A DNA stretch of 35,337 bases. Source: a virus. Shown here piece by piece: positions 27,906 through 35,337 of this stretch. The stretch is taken from positions 1 through 35,337 of IMG/VR virus record IMGVR_UViG_3300027708_000188. One strand, given 5' to 3'. The translations under genes were made by a program, and so were the position numbers. Every line of letters begins with the position of its first letter. Position 1 is the stretch's first letter. Below the pieces are notes generated by a model that was not told the DNA's origin, did no database searches, and was given only the letters and a program-made list of their open reading frames with translations.

Positions 27906-30062
27906 TTATTTTCCTATGTCAGAAAGTTTGTTTTTTGGTTTTTGAGATTGTAAATATGCGGCAGCCGCAGCAGTAGGTATTTTCCCAGCGCCTACTTGTT
28001 GCGGTAATTCCAAAACGCTTCTTATTGGCACATTTTGAACACCTTGAGACAAATATCTTCCAAGTGCAGGATTATTTATAACGGCTTGACCAATTTTTGG
28101 CGCAACAACCCCAGCCAATGCACCCTTGCCAGCACTTTCTAAATCGCCTTGATAAAGACCATATCCAATTCCACCAAGAGCAGGCAAAGTAGCTCCTGCC
28201 AAAATTCTTGCCGTAGTTCCACTATTAGGCAGTTTTTCTGGCAATACTACCTTTCCAGCGGATGCCAATTTTGCCAATTGCGGATCGTCTTGGTAAAAAG
28301 AATATCGTTTTCCTTTTGTTGACAAGGAATTCATCAGCAATGATGGACTAACATTTCCCTCTGGGTCTTTAAGGACAACATCTTCAATCTTTTTCATGTT
28401 GCCATATTGTTTATTTGTTTGTTTTAATAAGGCTACATCTGCATCATTTCCAGTTGCTTTAGCGGTACGCGTCAGTCCATCAAGCAATGATTCTTTTAAT
28501 TCTCTTGCATAAGCAGCAATGTCTGTATCGCCTCCACCAGACAATTTATCAAGCACTTTTTTTATTGCTTGGTATTGCTCACCATGTAAGCCACCACCTT
28601 GAGATTCGGCTTTGTTAGTGATATTTGCAATCTGTTTATCAATAGTTGAAAACTGCGTTGGATTTAATACTTGTTCAGCTTCACTACGAATGTCACTTAG
28701 ATGTTTTTGTAATTGATTGTCAAAATGAATTTGATTACGAGACGCAATATCATCATAAATACTGCCTAAACGATCTTTTGCTCTTTGAATTACATCAGGC
28801 GTTATGCTAGACGCATTTTCGCCCATAGTTTTAGCAATTGCTTTGTTGTATGCCTGTTTTTGCACACCGCTTAATTCTTGTTGTGCGCCAGCAGTAATTG
28901 GGTTATCTGACAAAGCTGCTTTGACTCGTTCAAGTAATTTTGAACCAGTTGATTGAGCCAAGTCTAAAGGTACACCAGCTTCACGCAATGTCTTAACTGC
29001 CGCACTGCCAATATCACCTAATTGAGATTGAATTGGTTGAGCTACACGACCTAAAGCATTGACAATTCCTTGTCCAGCAGTTCCTAATAAAGCCCCTGCG
29101 CCAATATTAAATGCTTTATTTTCATCAGGCAATGTTGGTTGTAAAGCACCTTGTACACCGCCAATAGTAGCCGCGGCTTTGTATGTACTAGGATTAATCA
29201 ATGCTTGACCAGCTTCAAGTGCGCCTGCACCTTTTAATGCACCACCACCTAACAAAGTTTGTCCAATCAAACCAGCACCATATCCAAGTTGACCAGGTGT
29301 TGATTCCATCAAATTTTGTGATGCCGCCCTTTCATCAGCAATGGCTTTTTCTGTTTGTGCCGCTGATTGTGCCGCTGTTGGCATACCCATTTCCGCACCA
29401 AATCTAGCAAGTGCAGAATCTTTAAATTGTCTTTCAAGAAATTGAGCAGGCAAATCTAACAATTGCTTTGCACCCATACCAGTGTCCACAAAAGATTTAC
29501 CAACACCTTTTGCAAATTGCCCCATCATTGATGGTTGACTTTGTGCGGCTTGTTGAGGATTAAAATCGGTATATGATCCACGTCCAGCACCTGCACTTGA
29601 CTGGTCTAAAACAATTTTATTTGGGTCAATTTGTGAACCATCAAAAGTAATTTGAGATGGATTTATTTCTTCCTCAAATTGAATCTGACTAGGATCAATA
29701 CGCATATTGTTATTAACTTTAGTCAGGTAATTTCTAGTTTCTTCGTAAGGCGCATCTTTACCTTGCGACACATTTTGACCAGCTTTTACGCCACCGTTGT
29801 AATGTGCTAATGCGGCTTGAAAACTACCATATTGTTTTTTTAGATCAGAAAGATACTTTGCTGCGCCAGTTGCAGAACTAACTGGATCATTTATATCAAC
29901 ACCATATGCCTTTGCAGTGTCTGGCATAAATTGAAAATCACCACTAGCCCCTTTAGGACTTATGGCTTTCATATTACCCGCACTTTCAACTTTACGCACA
30001 GCAGAAAGACTGCCTGGCGGCAAATCATATTGTTGCTCTAAAGATGAATAAAGGTTTTCCAT
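27906..30062 (-). CDS. Ejection protein with lytic transglycosylase domain, P22 gp16-like
   Basis: The protein has 718 aa from ATG 30062, which overlaps the preceding stop as TAATG; a GTG five codons earlier has no good ribosome binding site. Residues 1-115 are an SLT domain: LPPGSLSAVRKVESAGN with catalytic Glu26, GDFQFMPDTAKAYGV, and AALAHYNGG. The rest is Ala/Gly-rich and helical, with Gly-rich apparently membrane-active stretches (AGLIGQTLLGGGALKGAGAL) and a long coiled-coil domain (380-600). It should be carried in the virion, open the cell wall at infection and help build the channel for DNA. Confidence 0.82.
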   Translation of the reverse strand: MENLYSSLEQQYDLPPGSLSAVRKVESAGNMKAISPKGASGDFQFMPDTAKAYGVDINDPVSSATGAAKYLSDLKKQYGSFQAALAHYNGGVKAGQNVSQGKDAPYEETRNYLTKVNNNMRIDPSQIQFEEEINPSQITFDGSQIDPNKIVLDQSSAGAGRGSYTDFNPQQAAQSQPSMMGQFAKGVGKSFVDTGMGAKQLLDLPAQFLERQFKDSALARFGAEMGMPTAAQSAAQTEKAIADERAASQNLMESTPGQLGYGAGLIGQTLLGGGALKGAGALEAGQALINPSTYKAAATIGGVQGALQPTLPDENKAFNIGAGALLGTAGQGIVNALGRVAQPIQSQLGDIGSAAVKTLREAGVPLDLAQSTGSKLLERVKAALSDNPITAGAQQELSGVQKQAYNKAIAKTMGENASSITPDVIQRAKDRLGSIYDDIASRNQIHFDNQLQKHLSDIRSEAEQVLNPTQFSTIDKQIANITNKAESQGGGLHGEQYQAIKKVLDKLSGGGDTDIAAYARELKESLLDGLTRTAKATGNDADVALLKQTNKQYGNMKKIEDVVLKDPEGNVSPSLLMNSLSTKGKRYSFYQDDPQLAKLASAGKVVLPEKLPNSGTTARILAGATLPALGGIGYGLYQGDLESAGKGALAGVVAPKIGQAVINNPALGRYLSQGVQNVPIRSVLELPQQVGAGKIPTAAAAAYLQSQKPKNKLSDIGK

Positions 30063-31459
30063 TATTGGTATCCCCACTGTCCATTTTTAAATATAACTTT
30101 TCGACCGTTGTACATACCAGTTTGCCCCTCTTTGTACATTTGAGTTTGGGGTTGATTGGTTTGTGCAGGTGCTTTACTTGTTGGCATAGCAGGCGTCAAT
30201 CCTTGTTGCCTTGACATTCTTTGCCAATCTGCTTGCCATGTGCCAGGGTTATAAATTCCTTTTTCTTTGGCTTGGGCTTGCGCTTCTAATTCTTTTAAAG
30301 ATACGCCAGCAAGTCTGTCGTAGAAATCTATGAATCGTTTTAGTGTTTTTGGATCGGAATTAATGCCAGGGTTGTTGGCCTCAAAATTCTTAATCTCTGA
30401 TGCAAATGGTGATCCCTCTGATGCTTGTCTAGCCGCAGACATAATGCTGCCAGCCATAAACTTTTGGAAAGTTTGGGTTGCTGATAAATCACCATTAGCA
30501 ACCTTGTTAACCAATTCATCAGGTGCGCCAAGAGCTTGTAGTTTTTGCCCCAAAGCCGCGTAGGTTGCCGCACCAGCACCAGCCTTAAATTGTTCTAAAA
30601 GTGGCTTCATTTCAGATGAACGTTGCATCCAATCAGTAGCCGCTTGAACACGATTTTGCAATCCCTCGTTGTATTTAGCACCCAATTCAACATCAGCCTT
30701 TGGTGGATTGATATTAGGCGCGGCTTGGAATGTTTGTGCTTGATTGGTCGATAAATTGACTGTACCTGGTTGACCAGATGAAAGATTTGTAACTTGTGGC
30801 AAGTTTTGTTGTACCAATGTTGGTGCGCCACCCGCAAGTTGCACTCCCCGTTTAAGAAATGCTTGAAATCCTTGGGGATTTGATAATGCTTGTTGTGATA
30901 AAGAAATACGTTGCATTTCAATTTCTGCGGGGCTTAATCCACCATCTTGCAATCTAGGCACAACTTCTTTATTAATTACACCAACTAAAGAATTCTGTGC
31001 TTTTTTAATTTCATTTGGTGTTGCTTTTGCAGACAAACCACTTGCAGCTACAACATCTGGATGACTAATAATTGAACCGCCAGCTTCTAAAGCTGATTGT
31101 CTTACACCACCAGAAAGTTTTAATTGTTCCATTCTGGCTTGAGCCTGATCTTTTAATAATTGTTGTTCAGCAGATGCCGATGAAGATGCGGCTTGGGATA
31201 TTCTTGGTTGTGCTGTTTGAGAAGCAACATCCGCTTCAGTTGTTGCCCTACCAGCTTCAGCTTTTGCTCTTGTTAATTCTTCTGGTGTTAATTGTTGAAG
31301 TCTAGATAACTCGGCTTGCGCCCTTTGCACTTGCAAAGGATTCATTTGTTGTGCTTGCTGATAACCTTGCACAGCATTAGCCATATTGACCATTTCAACC
31401 AATGACATTTGCTGTGGCGGTTTTGCTTGCGCGGCTACTGGTGCGTAATCTGCCATCAT
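30062..31459 (-). CDS. Ejection (DNA-injection) protein, P22 gp20-like
   Basis: The protein has 465 aa, close to P22 gp20 (471). It is Gln/Ala-rich and almost wholly helical: QGYQQAQQMNPLQVQRAQAE, then LTPEELTRAKAEAGRATTEA. The C-terminus is basic/aromatic (YNGRKVIFKNGQWGYQ), a motif common at the end of such proteins. The two possible ATGs are adjacent (31459, 31456); AGGAG lies just before. The position between the gp7-like and gp16-like genes is as in P22. The assignment rests on position, size and composition. Confidence 0.68.
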   Translation of the reverse strand: MMADYAPVAAQAKPPQQMSLVEMVNMANAVQGYQQAQQMNPLQVQRAQAELSRLQQLTPEELTRAKAEAGRATTEADVASQTAQPRISQAASSSASAEQQLLKDQAQARMEQLKLSGGVRQSALEAGGSIISHPDVVAASGLSAKATPNEIKKAQNSLVGVINKEVVPRLQDGGLSPAEIEMQRISLSQQALSNPQGFQAFLKRGVQLAGGAPTLVQQNLPQVTNLSSGQPGTVNLSTNQAQTFQAAPNINPPKADVELGAKYNEGLQNRVQAATDWMQRSSEMKPLLEQFKAGAGAATYAALGQKLQALGAPDELVNKVANGDLSATQTFQKFMAGSIMSAARQASEGSPFASEIKNFEANNPGINSDPKTLKRFIDFYDRLAGVSLKELEAQAQAKEKGIYNPGTWQADWQRMSRQQGLTPAMPTSKAPAQTNQPQTQMYKEGQTGMYNGRKVIFKNGQWGYQ

Positions 31460-32217
31460 TGATCTCCTATTGCGTTGTAGGATTTCATAAAATTGCTACC
31501 ACTTGTAGGTGATGATGATATTGGATTTCTTTGCCCAAGTAACTGAGACAACATATAAGCGTTGCCTGCACCTTGTAAGCCACTGCCAAGCGCATTACCC
31601 ATTGCGACCTGACCCGCACCCAAAGCAGAACCAACATTAGAAATTGCACCACCTACGCCTTGTGCAGTCTGTCCAGAAAGCTGACCAGTTTGACCAAGTG
31701 ATGTTTGTCCCAAGCCAGCAATAGAAGCTAGTGAGTTGTAAATGTTGCCACGTTGGGTTTGGTAACGATTAAAAGCGTTTTGATATTCTTGGCTTGCTTG
31801 GCCTTGTGTATAGTCTTGCATACCCCTTAAAGCATTACCGCCAATCAAACCACCACCTAAATTGGCGGCACGTTGGTTAGCCATTTGACCTTGTTGCAGT
31901 CGAAATGCGTAGCCAGGGTCCATGCCTTGTTGAAAATCTTCTGCGCCATATTGATGGGTCAGATAAGGTTTCATACCTCCAATGTCTGACAAAGCAGAAT
32001 AACCTTGTTCTCTATATGGTGCTTGTTGTTGATTCTGAATATCAAACATTTGCTTTTGCAAACGCGCGGATTCAAGTGCAGCATTGGCTTGGGTTTGTGC
32101 GCCTCTTTCTGCACTTTTACCGCCAAAAATACCACCAAGCAATGAGCCTGCGCCAGAAACTACCGCACCACCAATAGGGCTATTTAATACACCAAGTGCA
32201 CCTGTAATCCAAGCCAT
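31456..32217 (-). CDS. Ejection (DNA transfer) protein, P22 gp7-like
   Basis: The protein has 253 aa. It begins with a Gly-rich hydrophobic segment (GGAVVSGAGSLLGGIFGG, about 17-34), then QQAPYREQGYSALSDIGG, a core DPGYAFRLQQGQMANQRAAN, LGGGLIGGNALRGMQDYTQG and ASQEYQNAFNRYQTQRGNIY, all hallmarks of a very common podovirus DNA-transfer protein family. The C-terminus is Gly/Ser/Gln-rich. It is probably injected with the DNA and forms part of the periplasmic tunnel. The downstream gene starts in an ATGA overlap. Confidence 0.82.
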   Translation of the reverse strand: MAWITGALGVLNSPIGGAVVSGAGSLLGGIFGGKSAERGAQTQANAALESARLQKQMFDIQNQQQAPYREQGYSALSDIGGMKPYLTHQYGAEDFQQGMDPGYAFRLQQGQMANQRAANLGGGLIGGNALRGMQDYTQGQASQEYQNAFNRYQTQRGNIYNSLASIAGLGQTSLGQTGQLSGQTAQGVGGAISNVGSALGAGQVAMGNALGSGLQGAGNAYMLSQLLGQRNPISSSPTSGSNFMKSYNAIGDQ

Positions 32218-32218
32218 A

Positions 32219-32515
32219 TCAATCCCCTTTAATTAGAACTTGATCCACTTTGTCTGGATCGGTTTCATCTGTTGCGTGTATGCAATACCAAATAACATCG
32301 GTCAAGGCTTTTACGCCGTGATACATACCCGCTTTGATTTCAATGCAAGCTGGCGCTTCAATAATTTGGTTTTCACCAGCATTAGCCACAATAACTTTGC
32401 CACTTGCAATAATTGACAAGTGAGAATATTCGTGCATATGCTGTACTAGCGTTTCGCCAGCAGGAATATGCGTTTCTTTGGCATATAAACCATCAGAAAA
32501 ATGATGAATAATCAT
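32219..32515 (-). CDS. Cupin-domain protein
   Basis: The protein has 98 aa. A small beta-barrel with metal-site histidines is visible: TLVQHMHEYSHLSIIASGKV (G-x-x-x-x-x-H-x-H-x-x-x-H), then a second half with KAGMYHGVKAL and VIWYCIHATDETD. This matches the Cupin_2 pattern. No catalytic role can be read. Its ATG overlaps the preceding stop (ATGA), and it sits inside the tail-hub/ejection operon, unusual for a metabolic protein. It may be a virion surface or assembly factor, or a sugar/metabolite-modifying enzyme. Confidence 0.75.
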   Translation of the reverse strand: MIIHHFSDGLYAKETHIPAGETLVQHMHEYSHLSIIASGKVIVANAGENQIIEAPACIEIKAGMYHGVKALTDVIWYCIHATDETDPDKVDQVLIKGD

Positions 32516-32736
32516 GGGTTGTAATAAGGCACTTTGTACGGTTTTCCAGCAACCGTAATGTTGATGAATCCAACAGGATTAGCAGGCAATGTCGCGCTTC
32601 CCGCTGTCGCTGTTGATGCACTTGACCAATTAAGCAAATTTAAAAACCATTGTTGCCATGCCCTAGACGGTCGATTAGTCGTTTTGTCCAAGAACTCAGC
32701 TTGCGGATACGGTTGGGTTTGTGGGTTGTAAAGCAT
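32512..32736 (-). CDS. Small tail-region protein of unknown function
   Basis: The protein has 74 aa ([20 protein letters not shown]), then NRPSRAWQQWFLNLLNW and a Gly/Pro-rich end (ANPVGFINITVAGKPYKVPY). The pattern 'P.AEFLDKTTGRPSRAWQQWFLNL' and the final 'GxxxITVxGxxYKVPYY' recur in podoviruses of water bacteria next to tail-hub genes. It may help attach an appendage. The ATG shares a base with the upstream stop (TGATG). Confidence 0.65.
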   Translation of the reverse strand: MLYNPQTQPYPQAEFLDKTTNRPSRAWQQWFLNLLNWSSASTATAGSATLPANPVGFINITVAGKPYKVPYYNP

Positions 32737-34982
32737 CAGTTGTCACCCGCACTGGCTTTAAGATTAGCTGACACAATCACGGAATTGATTGGATCAGTAA
32801 TCACAACCTCATAAACACGATCTCTTGCCATACCCAAACGCCTCCAAATTGCACGGTTTTTATATTTGCCAATTTGACCGATTGAGACCCAGTATTCACG
32901 CGACCATGTTGAGCCGCCATCGTTAGACCAGCGTAACATTGCCTGTGGATAAGCTGTCGTGTCGCTTGTGTTAATTTTAGAACCACTTCCGATAACAAAT
33001 ATATCGGTTGCGCCAATAATTAAACTTTTTGTTGCTCCTATTATATAAGGATCAATCAAATATGTGGTAGGAAAATTAACAGATAAACCTGTTGTTCCCA
33101 CACCTGGCTGAAATTGAATCTGCAATTCATCAAAAAACTGCCTTTGCAAATCAGCCACCAAATGCGGTGCTCTGCGTAATCGCCTAATTGTTTGACCGTC
33201 ATCAGTGTAATTTTCTTTGTCTAATTCGTAGATTTTGCCGTTTGCATAGTCACCACACAGCACCAGACCTTGAAAAACCGCTGAACAATTGCCACGATGC
33301 CGACCGTAAACATTATCATTGGTTACATAAAGCCATTTATGCCACATTGTGGTCGTAGCGTCATAAACCCATGTCAGGTTTAACGTAGGGAATGAAATAA
33401 CATAACATTCATGGCCTTCTAGCTGATAAGTCCAAGACACAGCGTCATCAATGTATTGATTTACAAGGGTATTTTCCACTGCATGAGTAGATATTCTTTT
33501 AGGAATATAACCTTCCATTTGCACAATCATGCCCTGACCACGGCTGTTTCTGGATAAATATGCAAAAGAATTACCCAATCTGGACACAGAAAACACAGCA
33601 GCAATGCCGTGCTGAGTAGAAGTGCCAGGTATTCTTTGGAATGGAAATGGCGTTGATCCTACATCCACCCATACCTCTGACGATGTTTCGCCTAGAAGAT
33701 AAATTTCCCTGTGGTCAGCAATCAATGAAACCAAGTTGTCAGGTGATCCGTCTTTAGATGCAAATGACAAACTTGGTGAAATAGGGCTTAATGGATCAGA
33801 TGCACCATATTGTTGCGTGTTAGGGCGGTTGTAAATAAAATAATTGTCAACAATATCAACGGTATTACCACCGCTAAAAGCACCGTCAGTATTAGGAATT
33901 TGCGTAAAATTCAACGCATACATGGATTCAGAGCTAATTTGCTGAGAATTGCTGACCGTATATGTGCCAACACCGCCCGAACCTGTGCCAAATGCCGTAA
34001 TCATGGTGTTGGCTGAAATGCTTGCGCCTTGAATTGTTTGACCAAGGTACAAAGTGCCAGAACTAACCGCCGTTACATTTAGCGTAGTTGGTGCGTATTT
34101 ATACGTCAACCCTGTTGGTGTACCCGCAGTGGTGGTAATTGCCGTGCCGCCAGAAGTAGCTGACAACGTGAAAGTGGTTGAGCCATTGGTGGCAATAATG
34201 TAATAAGTGGTTGGATTGGTATAACCAGTGATTGAGCCTGTGCCGCCAAATGTGCCGCTAATAGTAAGGGATTGACCGACAGCCAACGCAAACGGCGCAG
34301 CAGTGCATGAAAACTGTCCAGCTATGCCTGTAATAGCCACGCCAGTTAAAGTGCCGCCTATGGTTGCTGTAATAATTGCGCCAGCAGAAACGCTAGACAT
34401 AGATTCACTAAAAACTGTTTGTGAAGTGCTAATTGTGTAATTACCAATGCCGCCAGAACCTGTGCCAAATGCCGTTATAACAGTCTCATTTGCTACACCC
34501 AAGCCAAAAATCTGTTGCCCCACCGCTAATGTGCCACTTTGCACAGACGTCACAGTTAGGGTTGTGCTAGACATTGAGCCGTTAAAGGTAGCTGTTGCTG
34601 GTGTGGAAATTCTCCATGTATATCGATATGCGCCATCAACGATATAGACATTTATTCCGTTATCAACTATGCCAACTCTGCCAGTTGATGTATTTAAATA
34701 TCCCACAATGGTAGGGGTAAAATTGGATGTAAGCACATAAACATATGCGCCACAAACCACCACCATTTGAGCACCGCCAGAGACTGTACGCATACCGCGA
34801 ACTTCTGCGGAATTAAGATTCACTTTTGTTGTCAGTCCAGGCGTAGGGTACAAAGCCACCACACCTCGAGTGCCAGGTTCTTTTAATGGATCAATTTCTG
34901 GATAAAAATTAATACATTCCTGCGCATCTTGGTAAATGCTAGGCGCTTCGTAACTTGGTCCAACAAATCCAAAATCTGGCAT
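32736..34982 (-). CDS. Packaged-DNA stabilisation protein, P22 gp10-like, with inserted modules
   Basis: The protein has 748 aa, well above P22 gp10 (472). The N-terminus ([20 protein letters not shown], then FYPEIDP and LYPTPGLTT) and the rest from about residue 360 ([73 protein letters not shown]) fit the gp10 beta-propeller tail-hub family. Residues about 132-355 are three inserted Gly/Ser/Thr modules absent from classical gp10: one at 132-195, one at 210-290, one at 299-355. AAGGA precedes the ATG. It should join the gp4-like ring and hold the DNA in. The additional modules may be surface-exposed. Confidence 0.8.
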   Translation of the reverse strand: MPDFGFVGPSYEAPSIYQDAQECINFYPEIDPLKEPGTRGVVALYPTPGLTTKVNLNSAEVRGMRTVSGGAQMVVVCGAYVYVLTSNFTPTIVGYLNTSTGRVGIVDNGINVYIVDGAYRYTWRISTPATATFNGSMSSTTLTVTSVQSGTLAVGQQIFGLGVANETVITAFGTGSGGIGNYTISTSQTVFSESMSSVSAGAIITATIGGTLTGVAITGIAGQFSCTAAPFALAVGQSLTISGTFGGTGSITGYTNPTTYYIIATNGSTTFTLSATSGGTAITTTAGTPTGLTYKYAPTTLNVTAVSSGTLYLGQTIQGASISANTMITAFGTGSGGVGTYTVSNSQQISSESMYALNFTQIPNTDGAFSGGNTVDIVDNYFIYNRPNTQQYGASDPLSPISPSLSFASKDGSPDNLVSLIADHREIYLLGETSSEVWVDVGSTPFPFQRIPGTSTQHGIAAVFSVSRLGNSFAYLSRNSRGQGMIVQMEGYIPKRISTHAVENTLVNQYIDDAVSWTYQLEGHECYVISFPTLNLTWVYDATTTMWHKWLYVTNDNVYGRHRGNCSAVFQGLVLCGDYANGKIYELDKENYTDDGQTIRRLRRAPHLVADLQRQFFDELQIQFQPGVGTTGLSVNFPTTYLIDPYIIGATKSLIIGATDIFVIGSGSKINTSDTTAYPQAMLRWSNDGGSTWSREYWVSIGQIGKYKNRAIWRRLGMARDRVYEVVITDPINSVIVSANLKASAGDN
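33925..34005 (-). repeat. Inserted module, copy A (within gp10-like gene)
   Basis: This segment codes for [20 protein letters not shown] with SESM after it. It is partner to the copy at about 34390-34480; GAACCTGTGCCAAATGCCGT (plus strand) is shared exactly at 33979-33998 and 34456-34475. Confidence 0.65.
34390..34480 (-). repeat. Inserted module, copy B (within gp10-like gene)
   Basis: This segment codes for [20 protein letters not shown] with FSESM after it, the second copy of the module at 33925-34005. A related, more diverged version occurs in the gp4-like gene (about 400-580). Confidence 0.65.
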
Positions 34983-34991
34983 TTTTTATCC

Positions 34992-35337
34992 TTATCTAGC
35001 GAAACCGCCCGACAAAATCCAACCAGCATCTTTAGCTTTACCAACCAACAGAGAATCAGGATACCTAGAAGTTTGTACAGGTCGCATATTGGTGCGCTTA
35101 ATCGTAGCCTTGGCCTGTGCCGCAAAGCCTTGAATCATTGCTATTTGCACTTGGCTATTCTTGCCGTACATAGGCATCAACCGTTCAGCCAAACACCATC
35201 TAGCTGCCATTGCATAAGCCTGTGGCAAAACAATCGTGTCATTGATTGAGTCGTATCTGCGGAAAATCGTGTCCGCAAACAAGTGCATTTCGCCCTGACT
35301 TGGGTTAGGCCAAACAAAAATATTGCCCAATGTCTCA
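34992..35337 (-). CDS. P22 gp4-like protein, C-terminal part (cut by window edge)
   Basis: This is the end of the gp4-like gene whose start lies at 821. The unique part (34992-35142) codes for the last 50 residues (AKATIKRTNMRPVQTSRYPD then AGWILSGGFAR); the part from 35143 repeats bases 1-195. The stop is TAA at 34994-34992, nine bases before the gp10-like start, the usual gp4-gp10 order. The helix [20 protein letters not shown] crosses the overlap and matches gp4-type proteins. Confidence 0.75.
   Translation of the reverse strand, partial: ETLGNIFVWPNPSQGEMHLFADTIFRRYDSINDTIVLPQAYAMAARWCLAERLMPMYGKNSQVQIAMIQGFAAQAKATIKRTNMRPVQTSRYPDSLLVGKAKDAGWILSGGFAR
35143..35337 (+). repeat. Terminal overlap, right copy
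   Basis: This is the partner of bases 1-195. Joining the two gives a circle of about 35142 bp with an unbroken 323-codon gene across the junction. Without it the gene is cut at both window ends. Confidence 0.9.

Noticed and set aside
34106-34291. A 61-codon minus-strand frame inside the gp10-like gene
   Set aside because: Shadow of the inserted Thr/Gly modules, Leu/Pro/Ala only, with no start signal.
1-35337. tRNA, rRNA and attachment-site candidates
   Set aside because: No cloverleaf-like stretch or tRNA 3'-end duplicate was recognised by eye; a tRNAscan-SE run would settle it.

Overview
The window is one complete or nearly complete tailed-phage genome, apparently circular or terminally redundant. 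Bases 1-195 recur at 35143-35337 with two synonymous differences. Joining the ends over this overlap restores an intact 323-codon gene and gives a unit of about 35.1 kb. The head and tail genes are of the P22 podovirus type: portal of about 700 aa, scaffold, P22-like coat, gp4-like head-completion protein, gp10-like DNA-stabilisation protein and gp7/gp20/gp16-like ejection proteins. The terminase is of the PBSX/Terminase_3 type. No integrase, DNA polymerase, helicase, tRNA or CRISPR array was seen. The protein families and the moderate base composition suit an aquatic proteobacterial (perhaps betaproteobacterial) host, but that is a guess.

Layout. Almost everything is on the minus strand and reads leftward from a divergent control region at about 19.01-19.15 kb. 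From 19010 to 16102 lies an early recombination block: two small proteins, a 38-aa membrane peptide, an ERF single-strand annealing protein, a YqaJ exonuclease, a small protein with an SSB-type C-terminal tip, a winged-helix protein and a 31-aa membrane peptide. A candidate promoter at 16073-16099 precedes small basic/Cys-rich proteins, a GroES-like co-chaperonin, terminase, portal, scaffold, coat, decoration-like proteins and a modular run of tail-fibre/adhesin genes down to 831. The same strand continues across the genome ends (gp4-like, gp10-like) through a cupin, the ejection proteins, a collar protein, membrane/lysis genes (GTA-type holin, M15 endolysin) and a metallophosphoesterase at 24.5-25.5 kb.

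The plus strand carries a Cro-like regulator (19155), a DUF1376 replication-type protein, a C5-cytosine methyltransferase and a tightly coupled run of nuclease, PAPS-reductase-like, zinc-ribbon and HNH genes to 23709. A very acidic protein (24002-24283) sits in its own unit with a strong terminator.

The most striking feature is at 20178-21445. The methyltransferase frame is overprinted over about 98% of its length by a second, 325-codon open frame on the same strand. That frame has an ATG and the better-spaced ribosome binding site, and carries repeated WPTP motifs and a Trp-rich C-terminal motif. A second overlapping pair (21160-21429 and 21164-21445) follows immediately.
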